Shown one piece after another: positions 1-5,030 of a stretch of 5,706 bases of DNA. Under the pieces are notes generated by a model. It had not been told where the DNA came from. It did no database searches and saw only the letters and a list, made by a program, of their open reading frames with translations. A program made the position numbers and the translations under genes. Position 1 is the stretch's first letter, and every line of letters begins with the position of its first letter. The stretch comes from Chloroflexota bacterium (GTDB lineage: Bacteria > Chloroflexota > Dehalococcoidia > SM23-28-2 > RBG-16-64-32): contig JADFKX010000134.1 in the NCBI GenBank assembly GCA_022564695.1, forward strand, positions 1-5,706. Direction: 5' to 3'.

Positions 1-2
1 CC

Positions 3-455
3 GGGCGCGTCCTCGCCACGGCCCTGGCCGCCGCCGGCGCCCACACCGCCATCGTCGCCGCCAGAGCCGACGCCACGGTTGCATTCGAAGTGCAACGCCT
101 CTCCCGCCGCATAGGCGCCGCCTCCCAGGCGATCGACGCTACCAACGAGATGGCGGTACGAGTGATGACTCGCCAGCTATCGAAGAAGTTGGGCGGTCTG
201 GACCTGCTGCTCTTCTGCGCAGACCTGGGCGATGGCACCGCAGACGCCCTGGCCCTGGCCTCCCGCTTCGCCGCGCGTGAGATCGCCCGCACTGGCGAAG
301 GCGCAATCGTGATCGCCCTGCCGGAAGAGACGGCCACGGACGTCCCCGCGCTCGCCGCGGAGTACGAGCCAAAGGGCATCCGCGTCCTCGCCCTCGACCT
401 GCCGCCCCAGCCGGACGAAGCCTGGGCCCGGGAGATGCTGGATCGGCTGCCTTGA
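3..455 (+). CDS. Degenerate short SDR-family protein, 5' end outside the window
   Basis: The frame is open from base 3 to the TGA at 453-455, so the true start lies left of the window; a GTG at 90 is an internal codon, not a likely start. The visible 150 residues begin inside the Rossmann nucleotide-binding fold: GRVLATALAAAGAH matches the helix after the SDR glycine loop, and IVAAR the second beta strand. GGLDLLLFCAD then sits where GRLDVLVNNAG is expected, so the NNAG motif is lost. After it the protein is far shorter than a normal SDR: only about 80 residues follow, against about 160 in intact members. GEGAIVIAL and KGIRVLALDLPP resemble the later core strands, but no Ser/Tyr-x3-Lys active site is present between them. 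It is probably a non-catalytic SDR homologue, or a decaying gene. Codon bias is still like its neighbours, which favours a maintained protein. It lies 76 bases upstream of an intact SDR, probably in one operon. Confidence 0.7.
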   Translation, partial: GRVLATALAAAGAHTAIVAARADATVAFEVQRLSRRIGAASQAIDATNEMAVRVMTRQLSKKLGGLDLLLFCADLGDGTADALALASRFAAREIARTGEGAIVIALPEETATDVPALAAEYEPKGIRVLALDLPPQPDEAWAREMLDRLP

Positions 456-483
456 ACCTGCAACCGCCAACCTGTAAGCTACC

Positions 484-502
484 CCTGCCTGCGGCGGCAG
501 GC
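484..502 (+). other. Intercistronic GC hairpin
   Basis: GCCTGC (487-492) and GCAGGC (497-502) form a perfect six-pair stem with a GGCG loop. An overlapping register pairs CCTGCC (484-489) with GGCAGG (496-501). It is followed directly by GCGAAAGC (501-508), itself a compact mini-hairpin sequence. There is no T-run behind it, so it is not a classical terminator. It sits 12 bases before the ribosome binding site of the next SDR and might stabilise a processed mRNA end or be a small dispersed repeat. The role is inferred. Confidence 0.4.
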
Positions 503-514
503 GAAAGCAGTTTG

Positions 515-520
515 AAGGAG
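515..520 (+). promoter_or_regulatory. Shine-Dalgarno site of the intact SDR
   Basis: AAGGAG ends 11 bases before the ATG at 532. It is the clearest ribosome binding site in the window and fixes that start. Confidence 0.75.
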
Positions 521-531
521 AAGCGTAACCC

Positions 532-1344
532 ATGGCTGTTCTGGACAAGCTGAAATTGGACGGCAAGATCGCCGTCGTGACGGGCGCCGGGCGCGGCCTC
601 GGTCGCGCGATGGCCCTCGCCCTCGCCGATGCCGGCTGCGACATCGTGGCGGCGGCACGCACCCGTCCCCAGATCGAGGAGACCGCGGAGTTGGTGCGGG
701 CTAAGGGTCACCGCTCCCTCGTCGTGCCCACCGACATCACCGACCCGGCTTCCGTGCAGGCGATGGTGGACGCCACCATCGCCGAGTTCGGCCGCATCGA
801 TATCCTGCTGAACAACGCCGGCGGAGCGACGGCTGGCATGGGCAAGCCCCTGGAGGAGGTCACGGACGAGGAGTGGCGTCTCGGCATCGATACCAACCTG
901 TCCGGCACCTTCTACTGCTGCCGCGCCGCCATCCCCCACATGCTGCGGCAGGGCGGCGGCAAGATCATCAACGTCACCTCAGGCTTCGGCCTGCGCGGCG
1001 GCCGCGACAACTTCATGTACACCACCGCCAAAGCGGGCCTGATCAACTTCACCCGCTCCCTGGCCATGACCTACGCCGACCGCAACATCCAGGCCAACCT
1101 CATAGCCCCGGGACTCTTCCCTCACGACAATCCCGCCATGGTCGAGTGGTGGCGCGGCGGCAAGTTCGTGCCCATGGGCCGCCTGGGCCGGGACGAGGAG
1201 CTGGGCCCCCTCTGCGTCCTCCTCGCTTCCGACCTGTCCAGCTACATGAACGGCGATATCCTGGCGCTTGAGGGCGGCGGCCTGTCCGGAGGTCACGCCC
1301 CTACCGGCTTCGCGCCGTTGCTGCCGCTAAAGCGAGAGGTGTAA
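532..1344 (+). CDS. SDR family NAD(P)-dependent oxidoreductase (classical, intact active site)
   Basis: A 270-residue classical SDR, expected to be a soluble cytoplasmic NAD(P)(H)-dependent alcohol/ketone oxidoreductase; the substrate cannot be read from the sequence. The glycine loop TGAGRGLG is at residues 17-24, Asp68 lies in the adenine-contact position, and NNAG is at 94-97. The catalytic tetrad is complete: Asn122 (TNLSG), Ser150, Tyr163 and Lys167 (YTTAK). APG at 192-194 precedes the substrate loop. An Arg at the end of strand two (AAAR, residue 43) hints at NADPH, but weakly. The C-terminus runs about 20 residues past the usual final GGG, with a Gly/Pro/Leu-rich tail that ends the family's normal 250-residue length at 270. 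The start is supported by AAGGAG at 515-520. Its stop overlaps the ATG of the next SDR, so the two are probably translationally coupled. Similar FabG-like proteins act in fatty acid, polyketide and catabolic pathways. Confidence 0.92.
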   Translation: MAVLDKLKLDGKIAVVTGAGRGLGRAMALALADAGCDIVAAARTRPQIEETAELVRAKGHRSLVVPTDITDPASVQAMVDATIAEFGRIDILLNNAGGATAGMGKPLEEVTDEEWRLGIDTNLSGTFYCCRAAIPHMLRQGGGKIINVTSGFGLRGGRDNFMYTTAKAGLINFTRSLAMTYADRNIQANLIAPGLFPHDNPAMVEWWRGGKFVPMGRLGRDEELGPLCVLLASDLSSYMNGDILALEGGGLSGGHAPTGFAPLLPLKREV

Positions 1345-2117
1345 TGGTCCAGCAGCAGTTCTCGCTGAGCGGCAAGACGGCCCTCGTAATCGGCGCCGCC
1401 GGCCCCTTGGGCCGAGCGCTGGCCGTTGCCTTGGCGGAGGCCGGCGCTGACGTCGCCGTCTCCACCACAACCCGATCCCAACAGGAAGAAGTGGCCGCCA
1501 ACTCCTGCGCCAACGAGATCTGGGCCCTGAAACGCAAGGGGTTCGCCGCCACCATAGACGCCGCCAGCGAGTCCGACGTCGATAACCTGGTTCAGCGCGT
1601 CATCACGGAGATGGGTCGCCTGGACGTCCTCGTCAACGCCCACGACCTCCCCTTCGCCAAGCCCCTGACGGAGATCACACCGGAGGAGTGGCGACGAGTC
1701 GTCGACGTGAACCTCACCGGCGTCTACCTCTCCTGCCGCGCCGCCGCCCAGCCCATGCTCTCGCAGGGCGACGGGCGCATGATCAACATCGTCTCCCTGC
1801 TGGCGGAGCGGGGCATGGTCAACGGCGCCGCCTACTGCGCCGCCCAGGCCGGCGTGATGAACCTCACCCGCGCCCTCGCCCTGGAGTGGGCGAAGACCGG
1901 CCTCACCGTTAACGCCATCGGCGCTGGCTGGACAGAGGGCATGGCCCTCCTCGCCGACGAGGAATCCCGCCGTAAGCTTGAGCGTTACCTCCCGGGCAAG
2001 CGACTCGCAAAGCCCGAGGAGATCGCCGGCATAGCCGCCTACCTCGCCTCCGACGCGGCCGCGTACCTCACCGGCCAGGTCGTCTGGATCGAGGGCGGCG
2101 CCCTGAGCCACGTGTAA
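1344..2117 (+). CDS. SDR-family protein with altered active site (YxxxQ)
   Basis: A 257-residue protein of full SDR length. The ATG at 1344 overlaps the preceding TAA (TAATG), with GAGAGG at 1334-1339 as a possible ribosome binding site. The fold is clear: Rossmann start at residues 12-40, GRLDVLVN at 91-98, VNLTG with Asn123, Ser151, Tyr164, and the C-terminal YLTGQVVWIEGG strand. Several key positions differ. The glycine loop reads IGAAGPLG (16-23), so the first Thr is Ile and the central Gly is Pro21. NNAG is replaced by NAHD (98-101). The Lys of Tyr-x3-Lys is Gln168 (YCAAQ; codon CAG at 1845-1847). The usual APG is GAG. The Lys orients the cofactor ribose and lowers the Tyr pKa in this family, so weak or absent dehydrogenase activity is expected. 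It could be a structural partner of the upstream intact SDR, or have another reaction. Reading frame and codon bias are intact. Confidence 0.9.
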   Translation: MVQQQFSLSGKTALVIGAAGPLGRALAVALAEAGADVAVSTTTRSQQEEVAANSCANEIWALKRKGFAATIDAASESDVDNLVQRVITEMGRLDVLVNAHDLPFAKPLTEITPEEWRRVVDVNLTGVYLSCRAAAQPMLSQGDGRMINIVSLLAERGMVNGAAYCAAQAGVMNLTRALALEWAKTGLTVNAIGAGWTEGMALLADEESRRKLERYLPGKRLAKPEEIAGIAAYLASDAAAYLTGQVVWIEGGALSHV

Positions 2118-2138
2118 CGACCGGGACGGTGAGCGAAT

Positions 2139-3290
2139 ATGCCCCCTGACCAGAAGGAGAAGCAAGCGCCGGATCCGGAGAGCATCCGCCGCTTCCAGGC
2201 CAACCTGAACGACGAGATCGACGGCATCGCCATCTACCGGCTCCTCGCCGAGGCCGAGCCCGACGACGAACGTAGGTCGATCTTCGAGCAGCTCGCCGCG
2301 GTCGAGGAACGGCACGCCGCCGTGTGGCGTGACAAGCTCCGCGAGGCCGGCGTCCAGCCCAGAGAGCGCGGCCCCAGCCTGCGCGTGCGCGGGATCGGCT
2401 TCCTTGCCCGGCGCTTCGGCGTCAGGTCCATCCTGTCCATCGTCCGCGGCATGGAGGCCGGCGCCTACAGCATGTACATGGCCCAGGACGAGGCGGCCCA
2501 GGCGATAGCGCCCGACGAGCGCGAGCACAGCCGCACCCTGGGCCGGCTCCAGCGACCGGAAATTCAGCCTGTCGAGGCGATCGCCGCGCGCGAGACCTGG
2601 CACCGTACAGGCGGTGGCGGCACCCTCCGCGCCAGCATATTCGGCGTCAGCGACGGCCTCGTTTCCAACACGGCCCTGATCATGGGCTTCGCCGGCGCCC
2701 AGGCAGAGGGCCAGTTCGTGCTCCTCGCCGGCGTCGCTGGCCTCCTCGCCGGCTCCTTCTCCATGGCCTCCGGCGAATACGTCTCCATGCGCGCCCAAAG
2801 AGAGCTGTTCGAGCGCCAGATCCAGCTTGAGAGGGACGAGCTGGAGACGATGCCCGAAGAGGAGGAACGGGAGCTGGTGCTCATCTACCGGGCCAAAGGG
2901 CTGCCCAAGGAAGAGGCCGAGTCCATGGCCGCGCGCCTCATGCAGAACCCGGAGGTCGCGCTTGACACCCTCGTCCGTGAAGAGCTTGGGCTGGACCCTT
3001 CCGCTTTGGGCTCCCCCTGGGGCGCGTCCATCGGCTCCTTCCTCGCCTTCGCCGTCGGCGCGCTCGTCCCCGTCATCCCCTTCTTCTTCGGCGCCGACGC
3101 CAGCGCCCCCTTCGTCGTCGCCGCCGCCGCCCTCAGCGCCGTTGCCCTGTTCGCCGTCGGCGCCTCCCTATCGCTGTTCACGGGCCGCGGCGCCCTTCTG
3201 AGCGGCGTCCGCCAGCTTGGCCTGGGTGCTGCTGCAGCCGCGCTCACCTTCGGCATCGGCAGCATCATCGGCGTTTCGACCGACGTTTGA
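2139..3290 (+). CDS. Ferritin-like domain/VIT1-CCC1 fusion, membrane iron/manganese transporter (Er-VIT1, MbfA type)
   Basis: A 383-residue two-domain protein. Residues ~15-138 form a rubrerythrin/ferritin-like four-helix domain with the expected two-fold ligand pattern: Glu26, then Glu56-x2-His59, and Glu106, then Glu127-x2-His130, which fits a carboxylate-bridged di-iron site. Residues ~163-383 are a VIT1/CCC1 domain: hydrophobic segments at about 163-187 and 193-212, an acidic cytoplasmic helical region at ~213-290 (QLERDEL, MPEEEERELV), then three segments at about 295-318, 324-347 and 354-379. Asp172 in GVSDGLV, Met209 and Glu213 in SMASGEY match conserved VIT1 pore positions. In rhizobial MbfA this architecture exports iron and protects against iron and peroxide stress; export here is inferred from that. 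The ATG at 2139 has only a weak GGTGAG five bases upstream. It lies 21 bases after the SDR stop and could be cotranscribed. No iron-responsive operator is visible. Confidence 0.9.
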   Translation: MPPDQKEKQAPDPESIRRFQANLNDEIDGIAIYRLLAEAEPDDERRSIFEQLAAVEERHAAVWRDKLREAGVQPRERGPSLRVRGIGFLARRFGVRSILSIVRGMEAGAYSMYMAQDEAAQAIAPDEREHSRTLGRLQRPEIQPVEAIAARETWHRTGGGGTLRASIFGVSDGLVSNTALIMGFAGAQAEGQFVLLAGVAGLLAGSFSMASGEYVSMRAQRELFERQIQLERDELETMPEEEERELVLIYRAKGLPKEEAESMAARLMQNPEVALDTLVREELGLDPSALGSPWGASIGSFLAFAVGALVPVIPFFFGADASAPFVVAAAALSAVALFAVGASLSLFTGRGALLSGVRQLGLGAAAAALTFGIGSIIGVSTDV

Positions 3291-3297
3291 GCCAGCA

Positions 3298-3405
3298 ATG
3301 AGCGAGCAGGTAACCATCGACCGAAGGTATCGCGGACCGCCCGAGTCTGGGAACGATGACGAGCTGCGGGCCGAGGCCCGCGCCACCTGGGTCAGGCTAA
3401 CCTGA
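3298..3405 (+). pseudogene. Relic of a hotdog-fold thioesterase-like gene (internal deletion)
   Basis: A 35-codon frame from ATG 3298 to TGA 3405. Its first ~19 residues contain DRRYRGPPESGN, which resembles the N-terminal start (R-[RF]-x-GPP-x-SGNGGY) that I recall from a family of hotdog-fold acyl-CoA thioesterase-like proteins. Its last residues, ELRAEARATWVRL, resemble the C-terminal end of the same kind of protein, where ARATW-hydrophobic residues close the last strand. About 200 residues that should lie between are absent, so this reads as an in-frame deletion that fused both ends. The match is from memory of the family and not from a search. Alternatives are a real small peptide or chance. 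It starts 7 bases after the transporter gene ends and has no convincing ribosome binding site. Confidence 0.42.
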
Positions 3406-3434
3406 CCGTGGCTGGCCCGTGAGTTCGGTTGAGG

Positions 3435-3824
3435 ATGAGCACACTCTGGCTAGCGGCGCTCGCTGGCCTTGTCCTGGTTTGTGTGATCCTCGGAGTGGCC
3501 GCCTGGCTGATATGGCGCCGCGTCGATCTGGAGCAGCGCACGCTCGTCAAGCGAGTCATCCGCCTGCGCCTGCGCGACAAGCTACACCTGGCGCTGGCGC
3601 TGGCGCGTGAGCCGCGCATCCCGCTCGCCGTACGGGCCATCCCACCCGCTTTGATTCTGTACCTGGCCACGCCCATTGACGTGATACCGGACTTCATTCC
3701 CGTGATCGGACAACTTGACGACCTGCTTATTGTTGTTATCGGGATTGGGCTCCTGCTGCGGTTCACACCGCGTTACGTCCTTGAGGAGCACATCGCTAGG
3801 TTGGAGTCAGCAGAGCGGGGCTGA
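3435..3824 (+). CDS. DUF1232 (YkvA-like) small membrane protein
   Basis: A 129-residue protein from the ATG at 3435; a TTG six bases earlier would add two residues, and neither start has a good ribosome binding site. Residues ~3-27 are a strong hydrophobic helix followed by positive charges (WRRVDLEQR), suggesting an N-terminal anchor. A basic, helical stretch follows (RVIRLRLRDKLHLAL). The DUF1232 core is unmistakable: LYLATPIDVIPDFIPVIGQLDDLLIVVIG, here at about residues 75-103, containing the family's hallmark P-[IL]-D-[LV]-[IL]-PDF-IP-x-x-G-x-x-DD pattern. The family is widespread in bacteria and its biochemical role is not established, so none is assigned. The extra N-terminal transmembrane helix makes it longer than minimal members. 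It is separated from the transporter by ~145 bases containing the thioesterase-like relic, and is convergent with the next gene. Confidence 0.85.
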   Translation: MSTLWLAALAGLVLVCVILGVAAWLIWRRVDLEQRTLVKRVIRLRLRDKLHLALALAREPRIPLAVRAIPPALILYLATPIDVIPDFIPVIGQLDDLLIVVIGIGLLLRFTPRYVLEEHIARLESAERG

Positions 3825-3825
3825 T

Positions 3826-3838
3826 GATCGACGCGATC
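3826..3838. repeat. Small perfect inverted repeat in convergent intergenic space
   Basis: GATCG-ACG-CGATC is a five-pair perfect stem with a three-base loop, starting two bases after the DUF1232 stop. With the similar unit at 3901-3913 it frames the 107-base gap between convergent genes. There is no T-run, so a terminator role is unproven. Confidence 0.3.
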
Positions 3839-3900
3839 TACTCTCCCGATAGCCCCAGCAGCTCACCCAGGCTGGACTGACTCTCGGCTGGCATAGCGGC

Positions 3901-3913
3901 GTCTATCGTAGAC
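3901..3913. repeat. Small perfect inverted repeat near the end of the minus-strand SDR
   Basis: GTCTA-TCG-TAGAC is a five-pair stem with a three-base loop, 18 bases beyond the stop codon of the minus-strand SDR. It has the same geometry as the unit at 3826-3838 but an unrelated sequence. It could be a weak transcription-end structure or an accidental palindrome. Confidence 0.3.
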
Positions 3914-3931
3914 GAAGGAGTCGCTGTCGCG

Positions 3932-4690
3932 CTAGATGTTGGAGCGGCCCTGGCCGCCGTCCACCACCACGCAGGCCCCCGTCACCCAGGACGCCCGCGG
4001 CGAAAGGAGGAACGTCACCACGTTCGCCACCTCCTCGGCCGTACCGAACCGCCCCATCGGGATGTTCTCCGACACGAATCGCGCCATCCCTTCCGGGTCC
4101 TCCTGCTGACGACGCCACCAGGAGCCGCCAGGGTGGCTGATGGAGCCAGGCGCGACGCTGTTGACGCGGATGCGGTCCGGCGCCAGTTGCGTGGCCATCG
4201 CCTTGGCGTGGGAGATGAGGGCCGCCTTCATGGCGTTGTAGCCGGGCAGGCCGCCGGACTCGCGGCCCCAGATCGACGCCAGGTGGACGACGGCGCCGCC
4301 GCCGGCCTCTCGTAGGTGGGGGACGACCAGCCTGGTCAGGCGCGCCGCGGGCAGGAACAGCATCTCGAACGACTGCTCCCACACGGCGTCCTCATCCCCC
4401 GGCGAGGAGAAGTGGATGCAGTTCACCAGACCATCGATGCGGCCGAACTCGCTTGCGGCGGCGCTCACAAGCCGCTCGGCGTCATCGGCCTGCGTGAGGT
4501 CGCAGGGGACGGCGAGCACGCGGACGCCGGCGGCCTCCACCTCGGCGGCGGCCTCTCGCAGCGCCTCCTCGCCCCTGGCGGCCAGCGCCACCCGGCAGCC
4601 CTCGGCGGCCAGCGTCAGCGCCACCGCCTTGCCAAGGCCGCGAGAGCCCCCGGCGACGATCGCTACCTTATCGCGTAGACCTAGGTCCAT
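3932..4690 (-). CDS. SDR family NAD(P)-dependent oxidoreductase
   Basis: A 252-residue SDR of normal family length, from ATG at 4690 to TAG at 3932. The glycine loop is AGGSRGLG at residues 13-20 (Ala in place of the usual Thr), Asp64 is in the adenine-contact position, and LAAR ends strand two at Arg39. The catalytic Ser139, Tyr151 and Lys155 (YNAMK) are all present. NNAG is replaced by NCIH (90-93), and the tetrad Asn position holds Leu111 (FEMLFLPAARLTR), a pattern I associate with an SDR subgroup that has F-x-L-x-F/L-x-x-x-RLTR at this helix. It is therefore likely active, although the proton relay would differ. SVAPGSI follows at about 178-184 and VTGACVVVDGG forms the last strand. The substrate is unknown. 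There is no Shine-Dalgarno motif in front of the ATG; instead a repeated GTTTGGTCGTTTTC box (plus-strand reading) lies 7-20 bases upstream. It is not clustered with the plus-strand SDRs, being convergent with them. Confidence 0.9.
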   Translation of the reverse strand: MDLGLRDKVAIVAGGSRGLGKAVALTLAAEGCRVALAARGEEALREAAAEVEAAGVRVLAVPCDLTQADDAERLVSAAASEFGRIDGLVNCIHFSSPGDEDAVWEQSFEMLFLPAARLTRLVVPHLREAGGGAVVHLASIWGRESGGLPGYNAMKAALISHAKAMATQLAPDRIRVNSVAPGSISHPGGSWWRRQQEDPEGMARFVSENIPMGRFGTAEEVANVVTFLLSPRASWVTGACVVVDGGQGRSNI

Positions 4691-4697
4691 GTGCGAG

Positions 4698-4711
4698 GTT
4701 TGGTCGTTTTC
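4698..4711. repeat. Box A of a repeated GGTCGTTTTC motif, next to the SDR start
   Basis: GTTTGGTCGTTTTC occurs here and again, exact over 14 bases, at 4793-4806. On the minus strand it reads GAAAACGACCAAAC and ends 7 bases before the ATG of the minus-strand SDR, in the place normally held by a ribosome binding site. It may be an operator or a translational control element. Confidence 0.5.
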
Positions 4712-4732
4712 GGCCGATCAGGTTCGATGTAC

Positions 4733-4751
4733 GGTCGTTTTCCGAAAAACG
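4733..4751. repeat. Box B of the repeated motif, within an inverted repeat
   Basis: GGTCGTTTTCCGA (4733-4745) is identical over 13 bases to 4797-4809. The box continues into its own inverted repeat: CGTTTT (4736-4741), loop CCGA, AAAACG (4746-4751). Its core begins 31 bases from that of box A and 64 from that of box C, close to whole helical turns. Confidence 0.5.
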
Positions 4752-4792
4752 TTGCGTTAGAGGCGATTTTCAGATAGCCGGGGACGAGAAAC

Positions 4793-4809
4793 GTTTGGTC
4801 GTTTTCCGA
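4793..4809. repeat. Box C of the repeated motif
   Basis: This copy carries both the 14-base match to box A (4793-4806) and the 13-base match to box B (4797-4809), so it is closest to a consensus GTTTGGTCGTTTTCCGA. A weaker, partly matching GGCGATTTTCAG lies between B and C at 4762-4773. Confidence 0.5.
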
Positions 4810-4847
4810 CGAGCGCTCGGGTGCGGTAGGGTGCAGCATCGCGGGTT

Positions 4848-4869
4848 CCTTCGACAAGCTCAGGACAGG
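4848..4869. repeat. TTCGACAAGCTC-type dispersed repeat unit
   Basis: CCTTCGACAAGCTCAGGAC followed by AGG. I recall the core TTCGACAAGCTCAG (reverse complement CTGAGCTTGTCGAA) as a short intergenic repeat that recurs many times in genomes of diverse GC-rich bacteria, including Chloroflexota and Proteobacteria. Only one copy lies in this window. Its function and its means of spread are not known to me; the family assignment rests on recognition of the motif. Confidence 0.5.
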
Positions 4870-4898
4870 CTATATGGTAGGGGAAACGGGCGGTAAGT

Positions 4899-4938
4899 CA
4901 AAGGGGGACGAGTCCAGTCAGACACATCCCCCACTTTG
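4899..4938. repeat. REP-like imperfect hairpin
   Basis: CAAAGGGGGA (4899-4908) can pair with TCCCCCACTTTG (4927-4938), with one or two bulged bases, around a loop of about 18 bases. The left arm also contains GGAC-GA-GTCC (4906-4915). G-rich hairpins of this kind ending in AAAG/CTTT resemble repetitive extragenic palindromes mobilised by REP-associated tyrosine transposases, but no such transposase is in the window, so the class is only suggested. It may instead be a structured RNA end. Confidence 0.35.
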
Positions 4939-4969
4939 GGTTCGCAGGTCGCTTAGCGGCGACGACGTA

Positions 4970-5029
4970 GCGGTCAACCGCATTCCCGCTGCCGTCCGTC
5001 AGGTAACGGCACCCGCCGGGGCAACCCGG
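4970..5029 (-). other. Hairpin cluster directly downstream of the exported-protein gene
   Basis: Three short inverted repeats follow the minus-strand stop at 5031. CCGGG (5016-5020) pairs with CCCGG (5025-5029) over a four-base loop, which is GCAA (a GNRA loop) if transcribed from the plus strand and TTGC from the minus strand. GCCGT (4991-4995) pairs with ACGGC (5006-5010). GCGGT (4970-4974) faces ACCGC (4977-4981). No T-run follows on the minus strand, so this is not a canonical intrinsic terminator, but the position suits transcript-end protection or termination by another mechanism. Confidence 0.35.
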
Positions 5030-5030
5030 A

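Noticed and set aside
139..939. A 266-codon open frame on the minus strand
   Set aside because: It is antisense to SDR1 and SDR2, crosses both gene boundaries and gives a low-complexity Arg/Gly/Ala-rich product.
1293..2798. A 501-codon open frame on the minus strand
   Set aside because: It lies antisense to SDR3 and the transporter, both of which have clear family motifs. Its translation is Gly/Ala/Val/Asp/His-rich with no recognisable motifs, as expected from the complement of GC-biased codons.
3419..3610. A GTG-initiated 63-codon frame overlapping the start of the DUF1232 gene
   Set aside because: The overlapping frame encodes an unmistakable DUF1232 core, while this one gives a motif-less product.
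3825..3931. An intrinsic bidirectional terminator between convergent genes
   Set aside because: Only two five-pair palindromes are visible, and neither has a following T-run on either strand.
3903..4382. A 159-codon minus-strand frame inside the fourth SDR
   Set aside because: It is an out-of-frame shadow of the SDR with an Arg/Gly/Pro-rich product.
4698..4809. A degenerate CRISPR array
   Set aside because: The repeats are only 12-17 bases, the spacings are unequal (31 and 64 between cores), and there are no cas genes.
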